The position numbers were made by a program, and so were the translations under genes. A stretch of DNA of 43,909 nucleotides from an uncultured Gemmatimonadales bacterium (GTDB lineage: Bacteria; Gemmatimonadota; Gemmatimonadetes; Longimicrobiales; Gaopeijiaceae). The notes beneath the pieces are model-generated. The model was not told the origin of the DNA. It did not search any database and worked only from the letters and a program-made list of their open reading frames with translations. This document shows positions 19,014 to 28,161 of this stretch, in pieces. The stretch is from the NCBI GenBank assembly GCA_937919655.1, contig CALFPJ010000075.1:1-43909 (forward strand), given 5' to 3'. The number at the start of each line of letters is the position of its first letter. Within the stretch, counting starts at the first letter, position 1.

Positions 19014-20293
19014 ACGTACGCGTCCCTGGCGATAAGTCCCTCAGCCAGCGAGCGCTGATTCTGGCTTCTCTCGCCGACGGCCGAAGCCGCTTGCAAGGCC
19101 TCCTCTACGGCGGTGACACGGCCTCGACAGCGGATGCGTTGCGTGCACTCGGCGTCTCGATTCCCCCGATTCCAGAACAGGGCGGCGTGATCGAGGTCGA
19201 TGGCGTAGGGTTGCGTGGGCTCAGGTCCCCACATGGCTCACTCGATCTGGGGAACAGTGGTACAGGAACTCGCCTCCTCATGGGCGTCCTCGCGGGCAGC
19301 CCAGTGTCGGCGACCCTCACCGGCGATGCTTCGTTGCGCCGGCGCCCAATGCGGCGTGTCACCGAACCGCTGGCAGCGATGGGGGCCTCGTTTGCGTTTA
19401 CGGACGCGGAGGGAATGCTGCCGCTCACGGTCATCGGCGCAGACCCGCTCCGTTCCATCGATTGGCCGAGCCCGGTGGCGAGCGCGCAGGTCAAGAGTGC
19501 GATCCTGCTCGCGGGGCTAACCGGAGGTGCCTTTTCGTTGATCACGGAGCCGCGGCAGTCGCGCGACCATACCGAACGGTTGTTCCGCCAAGTCGGGGTG
19601 GCGGTATTGGAACACCCCGCCGAGCGGGGATGGCGCGTGGAGATGCGCGACCCACCGGGGCGAATCGATCCGCTGGATTTTTCGGTGCCCGGGGACATCT
19701 CCTCCGCCGCCTTCGTGCTCGCACTCTGCGCGCTCGGAGGCACGCGAGCGCCCGTGACGGTTTCCGATGTCGGCCTCAACCCCACGCGGACCGCTTTTCT
19801 CGATGTGCTCGCGCGCATGGGCGCGAGCCTAGACATCGAGGTGGACCCGGGGCTGGGTCAGGAGCCCACTGGGTCGGTCTCGTGCGCTCAAGAAGCGTTG
19901 TGCGGCACGGACGTTTCGGGCGAGGAGATCCCCCGACTGATTGATGAGTTGCCTCTCGTGGCAGTTCTAGGCGCGCGCGCCGCCGGGACCACCCGCATCC
20001 GCGGGGCCGCTGAACTCCGGGCCAAGGAGTCTGACCGCATTGACGCACTGGTGCGGAATCTGAGGACGCTGGGCGTCGAAGTGGAAGAATTTGATGATGG
20101 ACTCGAGGTCGTGGGCAGTGATCGACCCCTTGAGGGGCGAATCAAAACCTTCGGAGATCACCGAATCGCGATGGCGTTCGGGGTTTTGGGCGCGCTGCCA
20201 GGTAATCGGGTTGTCGTGGATGAGCCCGGCGCGGCGGCTGTGAGTTTTCCTGGCTTCTGGGAACTCCTAAAAACCCTCTCCGGAGAACCGTAG
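19010..20293 (+). CDS. aroA: 3-phosphoshikimate 1-carboxyvinyltransferase (EPSP synthase)
   Basis: The 427-residue enzyme joins shikimate-3-phosphate and phosphoenolpyruvate in the chorismate pathway. Substrate-binding blocks are VPGDKSLSQRALILASLADG at the N-terminus, LGNSGTGTRLLMGVLAG, DASLRRRPMRRV, AQVKSAILLAGL and RAKESDRI, with DHRIAMAFGVLG near the C-terminus. The GTG start at 19010 shares GTGA with the tyrA stop. The first conserved Lys is at residue 9, slightly earlier than in many homologues, so the N-terminus is compact. cmk follows after 19 bases, a common gene order with rpsA. Confidence 0.94.
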   Translation: MNVRVPGDKSLSQRALILASLADGRSRLQGLLYGGDTASTADALRALGVSIPPIPEQGGVIEVDGVGLRGLRSPHGSLDLGNSGTGTRLLMGVLAGSPVSATLTGDASLRRRPMRRVTEPLAAMGASFAFTDAEGMLPLTVIGADPLRSIDWPSPVASAQVKSAILLAGLTGGAFSLITEPRQSRDHTERLFRQVGVAVLEHPAERGWRVEMRDPPGRIDPLDFSVPGDISSAAFVLALCALGGTRAPVTVSDVGLNPTRTAFLDVLARMGASLDIEVDPGLGQEPTGSVSCAQEALCGTDVSGEEIPRLIDELPLVAVLGARAAGTTRIRGAAELRAKESDRIDALVRNLRTLGVEVEEFDDGLEVVGSDRPLEGRIKTFGDHRIAMAFGVLGALPGNRVVVDEPGAAAVSFPGFWELLKTLSGEP

Positions 20294-20312
20294 TCTTCAT
20301 GGAGCTGCAGTC

Positions 20313-21002
20313 GTGACAGACAAAGAAGGGCCAGTTGTCACCTTGGACGGTCCAGCGGGCTCTGGAAAATCAAGCACGGCCCACGAGGTCTCACGCCGCC
20401 TGAAATTTCGGCACCTGGACTCCGGGGCGCTGTATCGTGCCCTTACCCTGGCGCTGTTGCAGCGAGGAATAGCACAACAGGATTGGCCCGTGGTTTCGGA
20501 AACGGACCTGCTTGACCTCGACGTCGACATTCAGCCCACCACCGACGGCTTCATCGTACTCGTCGGAGGACACCGGGTTGATGCAGAATTGCGGAGTCCC
20601 GAAGTCACGGCCGGGGTCTCTCATCTCGCCAAGTTACCTGCGGTGCGCGCGAGCCTCCTTGAGCTGCAGCGCCGAGCCGGGACGCACGGGCGTCTCGTGG
20701 CAGACGGTCGGGACATGGGGACAGTGGTGTTCCCCCATGCCGAGGTGAAGGTCTTCCTCGTGGCCGATGTCGAGGAGCGCGCCCGCCGACGCATGCGTGA
20801 ACAGGGAGCCATAGAGGGTGACGTCGAGGAGCTCGAACGGCAGGTTCAGGCCATTGAGGCCCGCGACAGGAGGGACTCTGAGAGGGAGCTGTCACCGTTG
20901 CGCAGGGCCGCGGACGCGCACGAAATCGACACCACGCGCCTCGACTTTGACCACCAGGTCGAAGAGATTATCAGCCTCGTCTATCGGTTGACGACACCGT
21001 AG
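20313..21002 (+). CDS. cmk: Cytidylate kinase
   Basis: The 229-residue enzyme phosphorylates CMP and dCMP with ATP. The P-loop GPAGSGKS is at residues 13-20. HLDSGALYRALTLAL is the nucleotide-binding block and VADGRDMGTVVFPHAEVKVFLVAD is the LID-side motif. RDRRDSERELSPLRRAADAHEIDTT fits the C-terminal CMP kinase signature. The GTG start has GGAG eight bases upstream. The order aroA-cmk-rpsA is widely conserved and supports the call. Confidence 0.94.
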   Translation: MTDKEGPVVTLDGPAGSGKSSTAHEVSRRLKFRHLDSGALYRALTLALLQRGIAQQDWPVVSETDLLDLDVDIQPTTDGFIVLVGGHRVDAELRSPEVTAGVSHLAKLPAVRASLLELQRRAGTHGRLVADGRDMGTVVFPHAEVKVFLVADVEERARRRMREQGAIEGDVEELERQVQAIEARDRRDSERELSPLRRAADAHEIDTTRLDFDHQVEEIISLVYRLTTP

Positions 21003-21032
21003 GCTCCATCTAGCTTTTTTGGCTATCGACTT

Positions 21033-21047
21033 GTCCGACTCTCGGAC
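21033..21047 (+). other. Small hairpin in the rpsA leader
   Basis: GTCCG-actct-CGGAC can form a five-pair stem, 85 bases upstream of the rpsA start and just after a T6 run (21015-21020). Role unknown: attenuation, part of a promoter region or chance. Confidence 0.25.
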
Positions 21048-21131
21048 GTTCACTCACATCAACCCGCGCTCGTCCCCCGAGCCCGGTCAAGCGCCCGCCG
21101 CGATCCATATGCGAGTGGCCGCAGGAACATT

Positions 21132-23333
21132 ATGACTGAGAACCCAACCCCCGAAGTCGACGAGACCGACGAGCTCCCTGAGGGCACTGAAGTCATCGTA
21201 GACGCTCTGACCGGCGAAGTCATCACAATGACCGCCGAAGAACTGGCTGCCGACGAAGCCGCAGAAAAGGCAGAAGCTGCTGCCGCGAAGGTCGCTGCGG
21301 AAGCCGCCGCCTTTGCTGCCTCCGGAATCGATCCGCTCCTCTTCAACGATCCTTACGGCGAAGAGCCGCTTTCGACCTCCAAGGAAGAGTTCAGCGCCCT
21401 ACTGAATGAGTTCAGCGCTGACTTCCAGGAGTTCCGTGAAGGGGAGATCGTCAACGCGCGTGTCCTTCAGGTTACGGACTCCGTCGTGATTCTCGAGTTC
21501 GGTTTCAAGAGCGAGGGGTCGGTCGCGCTCGACGAGTTCAAGGATGCGCCGGAAGTTGGCGACGAAGTCGAGGTCCTGCTCGAGAGCCTCGAGGACGATG
21601 ACGGTGTCGTCGTTCTTTCCAAGAAGAAGGCCGACTTCCTCAGGGTTTGGGAGAAGATCCGCGAGGCGCACGACGCCGACCGGCCGGTCAAGGGAACGCT
21701 CGTTCGCAAGATCAAAGGCGGCGTCACCGTCGACCTCATGGGGGTCGACGCATTCCTGCCGGGTTCGCAGATCGCGCTACGCCGCGTTCCGAACATCGAG
21801 GACCTCATCGGCGAGGTCTACAAGTTCAAGATCATCAAGCTCAACAAGCGTCGCCGGAACATCGTCGTTTCGCGTCGTGTGATTCTCGAGGCCGAGCGCG
21901 AGACGAAGCGCGAGACGCTCGTGAAGGAGCTCTTGGTCGGCCAGGTGCGCGAAGGCCAGGTCAAGAACATCACCGACTTCGGTGCCTTCATCGACCTCGG
22001 TGGGCTGGACGGACTGCTCCACATCACGGACATGTCATGGGGCCGCGTCGGGCATCCTTCAGAGGTCGTAGACATTGGTACGGCGATCGACGTGAAGGTT
22101 CTCGATATCGATTGGAACCGCGAGCGCATTTCGCTGGGACTCAAACAGCTCCTGCCTTACCCCTGGACGGACATCGACAAGAAGTACCCGGTCGGTTCAC
22201 GTGTTCGCGGGAAGGTGGTCTCGATCACCAACTATGGTGCTTTCGTCGAACTCGAGAAGGGTGTCGAGGGCCTGGTCCACATTTCGGAGATGTCGTGGAC
22301 GCGCAACGTCCGACACCCCTCCAAGGTCGTGTCGATCGGTGAAGAGATCGAAGCCGTGGTCCTCAAGGTTGATCCGAACGACGAGAAGATCTCTCTCGGC
22401 ATGAAGCAGATCGAGGAAGATCCGTGGCTCGCGCTGCCGGTGAAGTACCCGACGGGTACCATACTCGATGGAACGGTCCGCAACCTGACCTCGTTCGGTG
22501 CCTTCGTTGAGATCGAGCCCGGAATTGACGGGCTTGTCCACGTCTCTGACATGAGCTGGACCAAGCGTGTCGAACACCCCTCAGAAGTAGTTCAGAAGGG
22601 GCAGGAACTTCAGGTGGTCGTTCTCGATGTGGATGCGGAGAACAAGCGGATTTCTCTGGGCGTGAAGCAGGTTCAGGAAGATCCGTGGCCGGAAATCTCA
22701 GAGCGCCTGGCCCCAGGTGTCGAGTTGGACGGACACGTTTCGCGGGTACAGGAAAAGGGTGTGGTCGTCGATCTTGGCGACGATGTAGAAGGCTTCGTGC
22801 CTGTGTCGGGCACCGGAATCGAAGACGCTGAGAAGCTCGAGGAGTACTACGGCTCGGGAGACTCTGTAAGCCTACGAGTCATCGAGTCGGACGCGGCCAA
22901 CCGCCGGATCGTCCTTGAGGTGACCGAGACGCCTGAGCGGAAGCCGCAGGAAGAGATCGAAGCGGCTCGCCGTGCCGCCGAAGCCGCGATCGCGGCCAAG
23001 GCGGAGGCCGAGGGCGGCCCAGACGACGAGGACGGATTCTCGACGAGGGCAAGGGCTCCGAAGCCGGAAGAGAAGGCCGAGGTCGCCGAGGCACCTGCTG
23101 CTGCGGTGGTTCTGGAATCAGCGGCAGACGCGGCACTGGCTGAAGCTCAAGCTGAAGCCGAAGCTGCGCCCGAGGCCGAAGCGGTAGCGGACGAGACTCC
23201 TGAAGCCGAAGCTGCGCCCGAGGCCGAGGCGGTAGCGGACGAGGCTCGTGAAGCAGAAGCTGCGCCCGAGGCCGAAGCGGTAGCGGATGAGGCTCCTGAG
23301 GCTGAGGAGGAAGCAGCCGAAGAGAAGGAGTAA
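21132..23333 (+). CDS. rpsA: 30S ribosomal protein S1 with extended acidic termini
   Basis: The 733-residue protein binds mRNA on the 30S subunit. Six S1 (OB-fold) domains can be traced at roughly residues 95-170, 178-250, 262-336, 347-422, 433-508 and 518-595. Domains 3-5 show the strongest signature, such as ITDFGAFIDLGGLDGLLHITDMSW and ITNYGAFVELEKGVEGLVHISEMSW. A 90-residue Ala/Glu-rich N-terminal extension and a 140-residue Ala/Glu/Pro tail flank the domains, making it longer than the 557 residues of E. coli S1. The tail contains three 16-residue repeats at 675-722. AGGA lies five bases before the ATG. Confidence 0.95.
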   Translation: MTENPTPEVDETDELPEGTEVIVDALTGEVITMTAEELAADEAAEKAEAAAAKVAAEAAAFAASGIDPLLFNDPYGEEPLSTSKEEFSALLNEFSADFQEFREGEIVNARVLQVTDSVVILEFGFKSEGSVALDEFKDAPEVGDEVEVLLESLEDDDGVVVLSKKKADFLRVWEKIREAHDADRPVKGTLVRKIKGGVTVDLMGVDAFLPGSQIALRRVPNIEDLIGEVYKFKIIKLNKRRRNIVVSRRVILEAERETKRETLVKELLVGQVREGQVKNITDFGAFIDLGGLDGLLHITDMSWGRVGHPSEVVDIGTAIDVKVLDIDWNRERISLGLKQLLPYPWTDIDKKYPVGSRVRGKVVSITNYGAFVELEKGVEGLVHISEMSWTRNVRHPSKVVSIGEEIEAVVLKVDPNDEKISLGMKQIEEDPWLALPVKYPTGTILDGTVRNLTSFGAFVEIEPGIDGLVHVSDMSWTKRVEHPSEVVQKGQELQVVVLDVDAENKRISLGVKQVQEDPWPEISERLAPGVELDGHVSRVQEKGVVVDLGDDVEGFVPVSGTGIEDAEKLEEYYGSGDSVSLRVIESDAANRRIVLEVTETPERKPQEEIEAARRAAEAAIAAKAEAEGGPDDEDGFSTRARAPKPEEKAEVAEAPAAAVVLESAADAALAEAQAEAEAAPEAEAVADETPEAEAAPEAEAVADEAREAEAAPEAEAVADEAPEAEEEAAEEKE
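23154..23297 (+). repeat. Three tandem 48-bp repeats in the 3' end of rpsA
   Basis: Units at 23154-23201, 23202-23249 and 23250-23297 differ by only a few bases. Each encodes EAEAAPEAEAVADE followed by two variable residues (TP, AR or AP). The in-frame 16-codon period would let copy number change without breaking the gene. Confidence 0.9.
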
Positions 23334-23354
23334 TGGCGTGACCATGAGGAAGCT

Positions 23355-25241
23355 TTGGCTCAACTTGTTGCCATGAAATGCGACCTCTGGAGCGCCCGGA
23401 CGCTCACCGTGTCCGGGCGCTTCGTATGGATGGTGCTGCTGTTGGTGGCCGGATGCTCGCTCGCGGGCCCGGCCACCACGGCGGTGCCGGCTGAGCTTGG
23501 GGCAAACCACCCTGTGCTCTTGGACCAGCCGATCTCGTCGGGTAGGGAAGCCCGCGCAGCGGACCTTTTTGGGCGGGCCCAAGCATCCTTCGACGGTGGC
23601 GACCTACAGGCGTCGCTCACGTTGAGCGCTGAGATCATCGATCAATTTCCTGAGTCGAGGGTCTCGGGTAGGGCACTTCTGTTACAGGCATCGGCCCTTC
23701 GCGACAGCGGGGACGCCCAGGCGGCAGATAGAGCCGCCCAGCGGTATATCGAACTCCTCGACGCCGGGGACGACAGAATCGGGAGCGTCCGACTCTTGCA
23801 GGCCGAGGCGTTCGTGGCGGATGGCGCGTCCAGAATCGACCGACTGTTACGGATTCCTGAGACCAGCCCTCGGAGTGATCTCCTACGCGGCGAGCGACTC
23901 ATTCGTGAAGCCGCCGCGGGACTCGAAGGCGCGGCGCTGATTTCGGTCCTCGCGGAGGCCCCCGCGAATGCTCCGTTGCGTTGGGTGCTCGAGGTCCGGG
24001 CTGGTGTTCTGGCGCTTGAGGCGGGCGACGAAGAAGCGGCGACCCGTTTTGCGGAGCGAGCCCTCGCGTTGGGTGCTACCGGGCCGGATTCGGCAGTCGC
24101 GGAAGGCCTTCGCCGCGGCCAATTGCCCGGCGGGCAGCGCCGCATCACAAACCTGAATATCGCCACCGTGCTCCCCACCGGTGGATCACCAGCACTTTCC
24201 GACTTTGCCGCGTTCGTCGCCGAGGGCGTCGAGGTCGCAGCAGCAACGGCATTAGGAGACCGATTCCGTGTGACCGTGCTCGAACGTGACGACGAAGGCA
24301 CGGCCGACTTGGCTGCGTCCATCGTGTCCAATCTCGAGAGTCAGTCAGTCTCTGGCGTGATCGGCTTCCTTGAAGACGACGCCCTACAGGCGGCTGGCCG
24401 GGTGCGAAGGGGCGGACTGCCGTTGATATCGCCTACCGCTCGTAGCGCCTCTCGAGCTGGAGACGGGGTTTACTCACTAGAAGGGCCAGACCCGCTCGCG
24501 GCGGCCTCTATGGCGCGCTACGCGACGGACAGGGGCTACCTCCGGGTGGCGATCATACACTCAGAGGCCCCGGAGTCCGCGGAAGAAGCGGACGCGTTCG
24601 CGACGGCGATGGATGCCCTCGGCGTGCCGGTCGTCGGCAGGTTCTCCTATCCGGAGGGCGCAACCTTCTTCGAAGACCAGATCATCGGTGCCCGTGACGC
24701 ACTCAGGCGGGCAGAAATCGCATCACTGCTCCTCGGCGAAGACGATACCCTGCACGTCGAACTGCTGGAGCCTGTGGCGGTCTTTCTTCCAATCCCGCGC
24801 GAGGACGTCGAGTACGTGGCACCGCAGCTCACCCATTTCGCGCTCGACACGCTGGCGATCGCCGTCCTCGGAACGTCGGCCTGGACAGACCCGCAGGTGC
24901 TACGAACTGTGGACACTCGCCACACGACTGGCGTCGTGGCGACCGCGCCGGTGGGGCGAGAGACCGGTTCCCCGGGCGAGGTTCGGTTCCGCCAGGCGTA
25001 CGAGCGGTATTTTCAGCGCAGTCTCGTGAGCCGGGTTCCCGCTGTGGGGTATGATGCGGCGGTATTGCTCCTTGAGGCGCTTCGCTCCGGTCCATCGTCG
25101 CCAAACGCAGTGCGCAGCAGCATTGAGCGTTTGCGGGACATCGAGGGCGCCACCGGCGTACTTTCCGTCATCGGCGGCCGGGTGGTGCGCCGGACCGAGG
25201 TCGTCTATATCGACAACCGTAACCTCGTCCCGATCGGCTAA
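23355..25241 (+). CDS. Lipoprotein-like periplasmic binding protein with N-terminal helical repeats
   Basis: The protein (up to 628 residues) has a hydrophobic segment ending in a lipobox (MVLLLVAGCS), predicting a lipid-anchored envelope protein. Residues 60-260 look like TPR-type helices (SLTLSAEIIDQFPESRVSGRALL). From about 270 a type I periplasmic-binding fold follows (NIATVLPTGGSPALSDF, VSGVIGFLEDDALQAAGR, YLRVAIIHSEAPESAEEADAF), as in branched-chain amino acid receptors and LpoA-type penicillin-binding-protein activators. The TPR-plus-binding-fold layout favours the LpoA-like reading, without proof. The start is uncertain: TTG 23355 has AGGA four bases upstream, but ATG 23373, GTG 23409 and ATG 23430 are alternatives. 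An inverted repeat lies within the first codons. Confidence 0.75.
   Translation: MAQLVAMKCDLWSARTLTVSGRFVWMVLLLVAGCSLAGPATTAVPAELGANHPVLLDQPISSGREARAADLFGRAQASFDGGDLQASLTLSAEIIDQFPESRVSGRALLLQASALRDSGDAQAADRAAQRYIELLDAGDDRIGSVRLLQAEAFVADGASRIDRLLRIPETSPRSDLLRGERLIREAAAGLEGAALISVLAEAPANAPLRWVLEVRAGVLALEAGDEEAATRFAERALALGATGPDSAVAEGLRRGQLPGGQRRITNLNIATVLPTGGSPALSDFAAFVAEGVEVAAATALGDRFRVTVLERDDEGTADLAASIVSNLESQSVSGVIGFLEDDALQAAGRVRRGGLPLISPTARSASRAGDGVYSLEGPDPLAAASMARYATDRGYLRVAIIHSEAPESAEEADAFATAMDALGVPVVGRFSYPEGATFFEDQIIGARDALRRAEIASLLLGEDDTLHVELLEPVAVFLPIPREDVEYVAPQLTHFALDTLAIAVLGTSAWTDPQVLRTVDTRHTTGVVATAPVGRETGSPGEVRFRQAYERYFQRSLVSRVPAVGYDAAVLLLEALRSGPSSPNAVRSSIERLRDIEGATGVLSVIGGRVVRRTEVVYIDNRNLVPIG
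23392..23420 (+). terminator. Perfect 9-bp inverted repeat downstream of rpsA
   Basis: GCGCCCGGA (23392-23400) and TCCGGGCGC (23412-23420) form a perfect GC-rich stem with an 11-base loop, 59 bases after the rpsA stop. It lacks a T-tract. If it terminates the rpsA transcript, the following gene must start downstream, at GTG 23409 or ATG 23430; otherwise it lies within that gene's signal-peptide region. Confidence 0.4.
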
Positions 25242-25250
25242 GGGCACAGC

Positions 25251-26801
25251 ATGTCCATTCACGAGAAACTCGCGCGGCTCGATGAACTCAAACGAATCGC
25301 AGAACAGGGTGGCGGCGCGGAGCGCTTAGAAGCCCAGCACAAAAGAGGCAAGCTCTCAGCCCGAGAGCGGCTCGACTTGTTGTTGGACGAAGGGTCCTTC
25401 GTCGAGTTAGATCGCTTCGTGACCCATAGGTCGACGGACTTTGGGCTTGAAGACAACAAGATCCTCGGCGACGGCGTCGTGACGGGCTACGGCACCGTGC
25501 ATGGACGGTTGGTCTACGTCTTTAGCCAGGACTTCACCGTTTTCGGCGGCTCGCTCTCAGAGACCCACGCCGAGAAGATCGTGAAGGTGCAGGACATGGC
25601 ACTGAAGAACGGCGCGCCGATCATTGGCCTGAACGATTCTGGCGGCGCCCGCATCCAAGAGGGCGTGGTGTCCCTGGGTGGCTATGCGGACATCTTTTTG
25701 AGAAATACACTCGCCTCAGGGGTGATCCCGCAAATCAGCGTCGTTCTGGGGCCCTGTGCGGGCGGGGCCGTGTACTCGCCGGCCATCACCGACTTCATCT
25801 ACATGGTGCGCGGGACGAGCTACATGTTCGTGACCGGCCCCAATGTCGTGAAGACCGTCACACACGAAGACATCGATATGGAGGGGCTCGGCGGGGCAGA
25901 TGTCCACGCGTCGACCTCCGGGGTCGCTCACTTCGCCTGTGACTCGGAGCCGGAATGCCTCGCCTCTGTGCGTGAACTCGTCCGTTACCTCCCGCAGAAC
26001 AACACGGAGGTCCCCGCCCAGCTGGATGGATCTGACCCACACGACCGCCAGGACGAGAAACTACTTGAGGTAGTACCAGATAACTCGAATCGTCCGTATG
26101 ACATGCGCGATGTGATTACTCGGGTTGTCGACCACGGGACTTTCTATGAAGTGCACGAGCAATTCGCGGCCAACATCCTCGTGGGATTCGCTCGACTAGG
26201 CGGTCATTCCGTGGGACTCGTTGCCAACCAACCCTCAGTTCTGGCGGGTGTCCTCGACATCGACTCCTCGGACAAAGGCGCGCGCTTCGTTCGCTTCTGC
26301 GACGCGTTCAACATCCCGATTGTCGTGTTCGAGGACGTACCTGGCTTTCTGCCCGGCGTCGCCCAAGAACACGGTGGCATCATCAGGCACGGAGCCAAAC
26401 TGCTATACGCGTTCGCCGAGGCTACCGTGCCGAAGGTGACCGTGATCACACGAAAGGCGTACGGTGGGGCCTACGACGTCATGAACTCCAAGCACATCCG
26501 CGGAGATATCAATTTGGCCTGGCCTCAGGCCGAAATTGCAGTAATGGGGCCCAAAGGCGCCGTGGAGGTCCTCTTTCGCAAAGAGATCGCTGCCTCCGAA
26601 GACCCACAGGCCGCGACAGACGCGCGTATCGAGGAATACCGGGAGAAGTTCGCGCATCCCTACATCGCAGCCGCTCGCGGCTATGTCGACGACGTGATCG
26701 ACCCCAGGCAGACCCGCCCCAGTTTGATCAATGCGCTCGATATGCTTCGCAATAAGCGTGACGAGAACCCGACCCGTAAGCACGGCAACATCCCGCTGTA
26801 A
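25251..26801 (+). CDS. pccB: Acyl-CoA carboxylase carboxyltransferase subunit (propionyl-CoA carboxylase beta type)
   Basis: The 516-residue subunit transfers carboxyl from carboxybiotin to an acyl-CoA, probably propionyl-CoA given the methylmalonyl-CoA mutase gene nearby. Characteristic blocks are [20 protein letters not shown] at the N-terminus, [20 protein letters not shown] and [32 protein letters not shown] and [20 protein letters not shown] bind the acyl-CoA and carboxybiotin through oxyanion holes. Length is typical. It starts nine bases after the binding-protein gene. The biotin carboxylase and carrier genes are downstream on the same strand, separated by a broken PDZ gene. Confidence 0.92.
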   Translation: MSIHEKLARLDELKRIAEQGGGAERLEAQHKRGKLSARERLDLLLDEGSFVELDRFVTHRSTDFGLEDNKILGDGVVTGYGTVHGRLVYVFSQDFTVFGGSLSETHAEKIVKVQDMALKNGAPIIGLNDSGGARIQEGVVSLGGYADIFLRNTLASGVIPQISVVLGPCAGGAVYSPAITDFIYMVRGTSYMFVTGPNVVKTVTHEDIDMEGLGGADVHASTSGVAHFACDSEPECLASVRELVRYLPQNNTEVPAQLDGSDPHDRQDEKLLEVVPDNSNRPYDMRDVITRVVDHGTFYEVHEQFAANILVGFARLGGHSVGLVANQPSVLAGVLDIDSSDKGARFVRFCDAFNIPIVVFEDVPGFLPGVAQEHGGIIRHGAKLLYAFAEATVPKVTVITRKAYGGAYDVMNSKHIRGDINLAWPQAEIAVMGPKGAVEVLFRKEIAASEDPQAATDARIEEYREKFAHPYIAAARGYVDDVIDPRQTRPSLINALDMLRNKRDENPTRKHGNIPL

Positions 26802-26940
26802 CGCGAGAAGGCAGTTGAAGCGGGGTCTGCAGGCTTTCGGGGACAACCCTCCGAGCTCAACCCAGCATCGTACCGGGAGAACAGGGCGACACGGCGTCGC
26901 CCACCCGTGCTGCCCGAGAACTCCTTGGAGGGATGATCTC

Positions 26941-28028
26941 ATGAAGAAGGCCCGCCCGAGCGCACGATGGACCCTGTTGGCTCCTCTGTCGCTCGCCCTC
27001 GTCCTGACCACGCAGCCGCTTTCGGCCCAGGATGCCGAAGCGTGCCGATGCGTCGACGGCGATGGCAACGCAATCGAAAACTGCGTGTGTTTCCGCAGCC
27101 CGAACGTACAGAGCTTCGCTCGCGCGTTCGCCCCATTCTCCGAATCACGGCCCCGGATTGGGGTTTCCGTGGACGTCGGCCAGAGCGCCCGTCACGACGC
27201 CCGCGGCGCGCGGGTTACAGATCTTATGGAAGACGGGCCCGCTGCAGGGGCGGGACTGGAGGTAGGAGACGTCATCACGTCGGTCGATGGTAAGTCGCTG
27301 CTGAACGCAGTGTCTTGCCAGGCAGAAGACGACTTCGATCTCGACGTATCCCTTCCAATACAGCGCCTCCTAGCGATCTCCAGGGGGCTGGAGCCCGGCC
27401 AAGAGGTCGAAGTCGAGTACCTGAGAGATGGTGACGCCCATTCCGCGGTGGTCACTGCAGATGATTTGCCGACATGGGGCAATACGTTCACCCTGCGGGC
27501 GACCCCCGGAGCGGATCTTGAGATCCTCGGCGACAGAATGCGCGATTTGGGAGACAGGCTGCATACGTAGCGATACTCGATGGACGATGATGCAGAGGAT
27601 GTCCTCTATGAGTTTCAGGAGCGCCTAAGCGAAAGCCCCCCCCTGTGCACGTCGTCGCCCCTGAAGGCCCCATGCGGCTCTTCGGCGGAGATGAAACGTC
27701 CTCGTGCACGGTGCGTGATCGGGACGGGGCAGCGAACCTCATGTCGCTCCACTGGGGCCCGACCCACGGGCTCGAGCTTATGGAGATGAAGCCCGGGCTC
27801 GAGTCTTATTTCGGCACGGCCGAAGGCGTCCTAGTTACGGACGTCGATGAAGATTCGACGCTTGGCCTCGAAGCCGGAGATGTGATTCTCAAGATCGGTG
27901 ACCGATCCGCGACCGACGCGGCACGAGTAAACCGCATTCTTGGTAGCTACTCAGACGGCGAGGAGATCACGCTCACCATCATGCGACAGGGCCGCGAGAT
28001 CAATGTGGCTGGGCGGCAAAGCAACTGA
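26941..28028 (+). pseudogene. Periplasmic two-PDZ protein gene, broken by a stop codon and a frameshift
   Basis: The gene begins at ATG 26941 (GGAGGG upstream) with a signal peptide (LLAPLSLALVLTTQPLSAQ). It then has a Cys-rich patch (CRCVDGDGNAIENCVC) and a PDZ domain (RIGVSVDV ... GPAAGAGLEVGDVITSVDGK). Translation stops at TAG 27568-27570. The same frame resumes plausible coding (DDAEDVLYEFQERLSESPP) up to an eight-C run at 27636-27643. Adding one C there restores VHVVAPEGPMRLFGG in the frame that carries a second PDZ domain (EGVLVTDVDEDSTLGLEAGDVI) and ends at 28028. The intact protein would have about 360 residues. As written, only the first PDZ (209 residues) would be made. Confidence 0.7.
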
Positions 28029-28061
28029 CCTCACCTAGCCACTAAAGGGCTAAAAATGGGC

Positions 28062-28087
28062 GGAGCAACCACTTCTGCGGTTGGTCC
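28062..28087 (+). terminator. Possible terminator after the PDZ gene
   Basis: GGAGCAACC (28062-28070) and GGTTGGTCC (28079-28087) pair with one mismatch around an eight-base loop. A C-rich then T-containing run (CCCCTTCTT) follows. It lies 33 bases after the PDZ stop and 75 bases before the biotin carboxylase start. Confidence 0.4.
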
Positions 28088-28161
28088 CCCCCTTCTTCGT
28101 ACAACGCCCGCGCCTTACCTTCGGGGCGCCACGTCCTAGTCCTTGTGCCCCGAGTATTTGT

